This document shows, piece by piece, positions 59,725 through 64,000 of a stretch of 64,000 nucleotides of DNA. The position numbers and the translations under genes were made by a program. Numbering within the stretch: position 1 is the stretch's first letter; each line of letters opens with the position of its first letter. Under the pieces are notes generated by a model. The model ran no database searches, was not told the origin of the DNA, and saw nothing but the letters and a program-made list of their open reading frames with translations. This DNA comes from UBA1930 sp943371535 (lineage in GTDB: Bacteria > Bacteroidota > Bacteroidia > Chitinophagales > Chitinophagaceae): contig CALRVE020000017.1 of assembly GCA_943371535.1 (NCBI GenBank), positions 1 through 64,000 on the forward strand. Direction: 5' to 3'.

Positions 59725-61671
59725 ATGAAATTATCGGTTATCATAGTGAATTATAATGTAAAGTATTTTTTAGAACAATGCTTGCACAGTGTTGTAAAAG
59801 CAGTGCAACATATAGATGCCGAAATTTTTGTAGTAGATAATTGCCCAACCGATGGAAGTATTGCTTACCTGCAACCCCAATTTTCTACAGTTCAATTTAT
59901 TGCCAATACAGAAAATGTGGGTTTTGGAAAAGCCAATAATCAAGCTTTGGCTATTGCAAAAGGCGATTTTGTATTGTTTTTAAATCCCGATACTATTGTA
60001 CCAGAAGATTGCTTTGAAAAATGTATTGCTTTTTTTGAGCAAACACCCAACTGTGGAGCTTTGGGCATTAAAATGCTTGATGGCAAAGGCATTTTTTTAC
60101 CAGAAAGTAAACGAGCATTTCCATCGCCATTAACTTCTTTTTTCAAATTGGTTGGGTTAGCTTCATTTTTTCCTAAATCATCGGTTTTCAATAAATATGC
60201 TTTGGGCCATTTATCAGAAAATAATAATCACGAAGTAGATGTTTTAGCAGGAGCATTTATGCTGTTGTGTAAACAAGTAATTGAAAAAGTAACTGGTTTT
60301 GATGAAACCTTTTTTATGTATGGCGAAGATGTAGATTTAAGCTATCGTGTTCAAGCAGCAGGATATAAAAATTTCTATTTTGCTAACAGTAGCATTATTC
60401 ATTTTAAAGGAGAAAGCACCAAAAAAGGCAGCCTCAATTATGTACGCATGTTTTATCAGGCAATGAGCATTTTTGTACATAAACATTATAGTGGCAGTAA
60501 GGCATTTATATTTTCTTTTTTAATACAATTGGCTATAGGTGCAAGGGCGGTGATATCTTTATTAAGTGGATTATTGACTAAATGGGGAATGGCCATTACC
60601 GATGCTGTTGTGGTTTATAGTAGCCTATGGTTGGTAGAAAAATATTGGGTGAAATTGGTAAGAGATGGAGGTGGATTTAATGAAGCTGTTCTAGATTTTA
60701 CCATGCCTATGTTTACACTCATTTTTTTAATAGCTGCAGCACTAGCTGGCATGTACGATAATTTGTATAAACCCTCAAAAGCTTTGTTGGCTTCAATTTC
60801 AGCCATTGTAATTTTATTAGCAGCCTATTCTTTATTGCCCGAAAAATATAGATTTTCAAGAGGCGTAATTTTAATAGGCGGAATTGCTGCAGGTTTAATG
60901 ATTACATTTGTACGTTGGATATTGATTGAATTAAAATGGATTAAAGAAACCGATACAGAAGATAAAAAGTTTCAGCAAACTGTAATTGTGGGTTCTTCAA
61001 AAGAATACAATGCTGTAGTACAAGTGATGACGAAAGCCAACATACAAGAAAGAATTTTAGGCAGAATAAAAAGCAATGGCGATACCGAAAACGCTATTGG
61101 CGATTTTGCCAATTTGCAAAATCTAGTAACGCATTTAAATATTAGAGAAGTAATTTTTTGTGAAGGAACTCTCAGCTTTCAACAAATAATCTCCGCATTA
61201 GAAATTTTGCCTAAGCACATTAACTATCGCTTTATGGCAAAAAATAGTCAATGTATTATTGGAAGCGATTCTAAAGCAACTACAGGAGAAATTGTTACAG
61301 CCGATGGGTTTTTTCAGTTGGCACAACCTTATCAAAAACGTATGAAACGTATAGTAGATTTGGTTACTGCAATATTGCTATTAATCTCATTTCCTTATCA
61401 ATTGGTTCGATTGAAAACAGGATTGTCTATTTTACATAATGCAGTTACAGTATTGTTAGGCAAGAAAACTTGGGTAGGATATATTGTTCCAGAAAAAAAA
61501 TTACCCTTTGTACAAACGCCTATCATTACACATTTTGGTTTGCCTTATCAACAACAACATCCACTTAACAACGATAGCTTAAGTAAGTTAGATGATGTGT
61601 ATGCAAAAAATTACGAATGGCATTTAGATGTTAAAATTATTATTCAAAACTATAAAAGCTTAGGAGGTTAA
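59725..61671 (+). CDS. GT2 glycosyltransferase fused to a membrane region and a degenerate phosphoglycosyltransferase-like tail
   Basis: A 648-residue protein. Residues 1-250 form a GT2 glycosyltransferase like rhamnosyltransferases: VIIVNYNVKYFLEQCLHS, the DxD-like LFLNPDT, and GEDVDLSYRVQAAGYKNFYF. Three to four membrane helices follow (about 255-410). From about 425 a Rossmann-like part (TVIVGSSKEYNAVVQVM ... REVIFCEG) and a tail MKRIVDLVTAILLLISFPY, LLGKKTWVGY and YEWHLDVKIIIQNYKSL resemble a polyprenyl glycosylphosphotransferase whose catalytic core is missing. Likely role: cell-surface polysaccharide assembly. Confidence 0.82.
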   Translation: MKLSVIIVNYNVKYFLEQCLHSVVKAVQHIDAEIFVVDNCPTDGSIAYLQPQFSTVQFIANTENVGFGKANNQALAIAKGDFVLFLNPDTIVPEDCFEKCIAFFEQTPNCGALGIKMLDGKGIFLPESKRAFPSPLTSFFKLVGLASFFPKSSVFNKYALGHLSENNNHEVDVLAGAFMLLCKQVIEKVTGFDETFFMYGEDVDLSYRVQAAGYKNFYFANSSIIHFKGESTKKGSLNYVRMFYQAMSIFVHKHYSGSKAFIFSFLIQLAIGARAVISLLSGLLTKWGMAITDAVVVYSSLWLVEKYWVKLVRDGGGFNEAVLDFTMPMFTLIFLIAAALAGMYDNLYKPSKALLASISAIVILLAAYSLLPEKYRFSRGVILIGGIAAGLMITFVRWILIELKWIKETDTEDKKFQQTVIVGSSKEYNAVVQVMTKANIQERILGRIKSNGDTENAIGDFANLQNLVTHLNIREVIFCEGTLSFQQIISALEILPKHINYRFMAKNSQCIIGSDSKATTGEIVTADGFFQLAQPYQKRMKRIVDLVTAILLLISFPYQLVRLKTGLSILHNAVTVLLGKKTWVGYIVPEKKLPFVQTPIITHFGLPYQQQHPLNNDSLSKLDDVYAKNYEWHLDVKIIIQNYKSLGG

Positions 61672-61692
61672 GTTCTTATAACTAAATACAAG

Positions 61693-61700
61693 TATTTTTG
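61693..61700 (+). promoter_or_regulatory. Bacteroidota -7 element before the GH3-type gene
   Basis: TATTTTTG fits TAnnTTTG exactly and lies 46 bases before the ATG at 61747. Confidence 0.55.
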
Positions 61701-61746
61701 CCTACTTTTAAAAATACTTTTTTCACCAAAAAACTAAAGCTAAACG

Positions 61747-63273
61747 ATGGCCATTTTAGACATCAAGCTTCCTAAAACGATTGCAAAGGCTTTACGTTTA
61801 CCCGAAAATAATCCTCGTAGGCAACAAATTAATGTGCTGAAAAAATTATTGCGTAAGGCTAGGTTTACACAATTTGGTCAGCAATACAAGTTCGATGAAA
61901 TTTTAATGAGCAAACATCCAGGAAAAAAATTTCAAGAAATTGTTCCTACGTTTAATTACAATAGCATTTATAAAAATTGGTGGCATAAAACTTTAGAAGG
62001 CACACCCGATGTTTGTTGGCCAGGAAAAATAAAGTATTATGCTTTGTCATCTGGCACTAGTGAAGCAGCTAGCAAATACATTCCTATTACCAACGATTTA
62101 TTGAGAGGTAATAAAATGGTGATGATTAAACAATTGCTGAGTTTAAGAAATTACGAAGGCATACCTGTAAAATCTATTGGCAAAGGCTGGTTAACATTGG
62201 GCGGTAGTACAGAGTTGCAAAAAGGCAGTGGTTATTATGCTGGAGATTTAAGTGGTATAACGCAAAAAAAAGCTCCTATTTGGTTTCAACCATTTTATAA
62301 ACCCGGAAAAAAAATTGCCAAAGAAAAAGATTGGAATAAAAAGTTAGAAGAAATAGTAGATAAAGCCCCACAATGGGATATTGGTTTTATTGTTGGTGTA
62401 CCTGCATGGATTCAAATGTTGATGGAAATGGTGATTGAACGTTATAAACTAAACACCATACATGATATGTGGCCCAATCTAGCATTTTTTGTACATGGTG
62501 GGGTAAGTTTTGAACCTTATAAAAAGGGATTTGAAAAATTGTTGGGCAAGCCAATTACTTACATAGAAACGTATTTAGCTAGCGAAGGGTTTATTGCTTA
62601 TCAAGACAAACAAAACATGCATTGCATGAAGTTGGTAACCAACCAACATATTTTTTTAGAGTTTGTACCGTTTGACGATAAAAATTTTGATGCCGATGGT
62701 GAAATGGTTGCCAATCCAGAAGCTTTGATGATACACGAAGTTGAAGAAGGCAAAGATTATGCATTACTTATTAGCACCACAGCAGGCACTTGGCGTTATT
62801 TAATTGGCGATACTGTAAAATTCGTAGATAAAGAAAATAGTGAAATTGTAATTACTGGAAGAACCAAACATTTTTTAAGTTTAGTAGGTGAACATTTGAG
62901 TGTTGAAAACATGAATAAAGCCATACAGTTGGCAAGCGAATCATTCAATATTTCTATTCCAGAATTTACTGTTGCAGGTGTACCTTATGGAAACTTTTTT
63001 GCACATCAATGGTATGTAGCTTGTAATGATAAGGTTGACACAACTATGTTAGCAAAGAGCATAGACGACCACCTAAAAGCATTGAACGATGATTATGCTG
63101 TTGAAAGAAACAGTGCATTAAAAGAAGTGTTCTTAGAAGTATTGAGCGAAGAACAATTTATGGAGTTTATGAAGTTAAAAGGCAAAATTGGCGGCCAGCA
63201 TAAATTTCCAAGAGTATTAAAAGGAAAAATGTTAGAAGATTGGCAACGGTTTTTAAAAACTGAAATGGTTTAA
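61747..63273 (+). CDS. GH3 (JAR1-like) acyl-adenylating enzyme
   Basis: A 508-residue protein of the GH3 auxin-responsive family, which in plants adenylates hormones and couples them to amino acids. Here it shows the nucleotide-binding block YALSSGTSEAASKYIPIT (about 100-117), IETYLASEGFIAYQ, STTAGTWRYLIGDTVKFV and the C-terminal domain from VITGRTKHFLSLVGEHLS. Bacterial substrates are unknown. It follows the GT2 gene by 75 bases but has its own -7 element, and ends in a bidirectional terminator. Confidence 0.9.
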   Translation: MAILDIKLPKTIAKALRLPENNPRRQQINVLKKLLRKARFTQFGQQYKFDEILMSKHPGKKFQEIVPTFNYNSIYKNWWHKTLEGTPDVCWPGKIKYYALSSGTSEAASKYIPITNDLLRGNKMVMIKQLLSLRNYEGIPVKSIGKGWLTLGGSTELQKGSGYYAGDLSGITQKKAPIWFQPFYKPGKKIAKEKDWNKKLEEIVDKAPQWDIGFIVGVPAWIQMLMEMVIERYKLNTIHDMWPNLAFFVHGGVSFEPYKKGFEKLLGKPITYIETYLASEGFIAYQDKQNMHCMKLVTNQHIFLEFVPFDDKNFDADGEMVANPEALMIHEVEEGKDYALLISTTAGTWRYLIGDTVKFVDKENSEIVITGRTKHFLSLVGEHLSVENMNKAIQLASESFNISIPEFTVAGVPYGNFFAHQWYVACNDKVDTTMLAKSIDDHLKALNDDYAVERNSALKEVFLEVLSEEQFMEFMKLKGKIGGQHKFPRVLKGKMLEDWQRFLKTEMV

Positions 63274-63284
63274 ATAATGATCAA

Positions 63285-63322
63285 CAAAAAATCACCACGC
63301 TAGTTTGCTTGGTGATTTTTTG
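63285..63322. terminator. Bidirectional terminator
   Basis: CAAAAAATCACCA (63285-63297) pairs with TGGTGATTTTTTG (63310-63322), a 13-bp perfect stem with A and T runs at opposite ends, so it can end both the plus-strand GH3 transcript and the minus-strand barrel transcript. Confidence 0.9.
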
Positions 63323-63353
63323 TAAAGATGGTTGTTATGTTTTAGAATGAATT

Positions 63354-64000
63354 TTACCAGTTGCTAAATCTAACTCCAAATGCAAATGGTGTTTGATCTA
63401 ACCCTGTACTTGTTCTATGTAATTTATTTAAACTATAACTGCCATATAAACGTATCGGACCTAAACCAACTTCTCCAATAGCAGCTAAACGAAAAGGTTC
63501 TAAATCAAAATCGCCTTTGTATTTTACTTTACCTCTCTCGTTGCTAACTTGTTTATTTCTGCTAGCAATTAAGTAACCTGCACTTACACCAGCACTAAAG
63601 GTTAAGCCATTTTTTTTGCCTGGCCTTGTGTCAATATTTATCATTAAAGGGGCAGTAATATAACCTGCATATAATTTATTTTTTGAGAAGCTAATAGTAT
63701 CGTTAAACACAAATGGAGCAGGATCTTTTCTATAGCTTACGCTTCTATCGTATCTAAAATTATACATCTCTAATCCTAAACCATATTTAAGGTTCAATAT
63801 GTGTTTAGATACATTCATCTTTTGCATAAAAATCCAAAGATTAACATTAGAACTTTTACCTGCATTTAAACGCATGCTGTTTTGTGTAACAGAGCCTGCA
63901 TTTGTATTTAAAGTTCTTAAGTAGCTACCTGCTTGTGCTGTTGTATAATTGGTATTATCGGTTAGGTTGGTAAAACCTAAATCCATAATCCACCAATTGG
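63354..64000 (-). CDS. Outer-membrane beta-barrel protein, 5' end beyond the window
   Basis: At least 214 residues; the frame stays open past the last in-window ATG (63986) to the edge, where the codons read NWWIMDLGF, the typical first barrel strand of small Bacteroidota outer-membrane proteins. The signal peptide is therefore outside. Barrel strands alternate with short turns (LKYGLGLEMYNF, LYAGYITAPLMINI, GLTFSAGVSAGYL, GPIRLYGSYSLNKL) and end in FGVRFSNW. It resembles the PorT/OmpW-like barrel group; no specific role can be named. It shares the terminator with the GH3-type gene. Confidence 0.8.
   Translation of the reverse strand, partial: NWWIMDLGFTNLTDNTNYTTAQAGSYLRTLNTNAGSVTQNSMRLNAGKSSNVNLWIFMQKMNVSKHILNLKYGLGLEMYNFRYDRSVSYRKDPAPFVFNDTISFSKNKLYAGYITAPLMINIDTRPGKKNGLTFSAGVSAGYLIASRNKQVSNERGKVKYKGDFDLEPFRLAAIGEVGLGPIRLYGSYSLNKLHRTSTGLDQTPFAFGVRFSNW

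Noticed and set aside
1..64000. Search for tRNA, rRNA, toxin-antitoxin, prophage or integrase genes
   Set aside because: None of the larger gaps shows a tRNA-like cloverleaf or TPsiC motif, and no translated frame resembles such genes.

Overview
This 64 kb window is a stretch of AT-rich chromosome from a member of the Bacteroidota, most likely a Chitinophagaceae-like lineage. The signs are type IX secretion and gliding genes (porZ-like, gldD, gldE), many outer-membrane beta-barrel and lipoprotein genes, Bacteroidota-type promoters (TAnnTTTG at -7), an absence of obvious Shine-Dalgarno sites, and a 31-codon basic mS38/COX24-like gene. I see no rRNA, tRNA, CRISPR array, prophage, transposase or integrase. 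Gene density is high and almost every gene is chromosomal housekeeping or envelope biology.

Layout. 0-4.5 kb (minus strand): lytic transglycosylase, gatA, tatA, rplS and a TylF-like methyltransferase. 4.6-16 kb (plus strand): secreted alpha/beta hydrolase, rsmE, L,D-transpeptidase, a GNAT-like protein, a free-standing C-terminal half of carB, comEC, purH and an EamA transporter. 16-21 kb (minus strand): porZ-like, gldD, gldE and ssb. 21-33 kb: mixed metabolic and envelope genes (amidohydrolase, a 1.1k-residue propeller/barrel protein, two MBL hydrolases, RDD protein, half-size asparaginase, msrB, adk, lipase, radA). 33.5-38 kb: rng, a tiny basic ribosome-associated gene, a TPR gene, HU and, divergently, mutY. 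With ssb-gldE-gldD this looks like an ancestral mutY/HU/rng + ssb/gldE/gldD block split by about 12.6 kb.

38-43.4 kb: rodA-mrdA (PBP2) with a 4-base overlap, and divergent pdhC with duplicated lipoyl domains. 43.5-46.4 kb: an ECF sigma factor, a single-pass membrane protein with an internal triplicated motif and a Spy/CpxP-like periplasmic protein, downstream of a GH18 lipoprotein; this resembles an envelope-sensing sigma module. 46.6-49.6 kb: a small basic protein, a PadR regulator and a large double-PspC membrane protein, behind a perfect inverted repeat that overlaps the promoter. 50.5-55 kb: gcvT, then the translation operon rplM-rpsI-rpsB-tsf. 55-64 kb: SGNH hydrolase, three tandem structured repeats, S41 peptidase, thiL, suhB-like phosphatase, a GT2 fusion protein, a GH3-type adenylating enzyme and a beta-barrel gene cut by the window edge.

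The intergenic DNA is unusual in holding many different word-like or palindromic repeats (1-300, 9457-9780, 22409-22600, 28545-28672, 52419-52953, 53974-54006, 55770-56066), and one low-complexity repeat sits in frame inside the pdhC linker. The best candidates for undescribed biology are the three tandem structured repeats, the sigma/triplicate-motif/Spy-like module, and the small-protein-PadR-PspC operon. Functions are assigned by reading motifs only; no database search was run.
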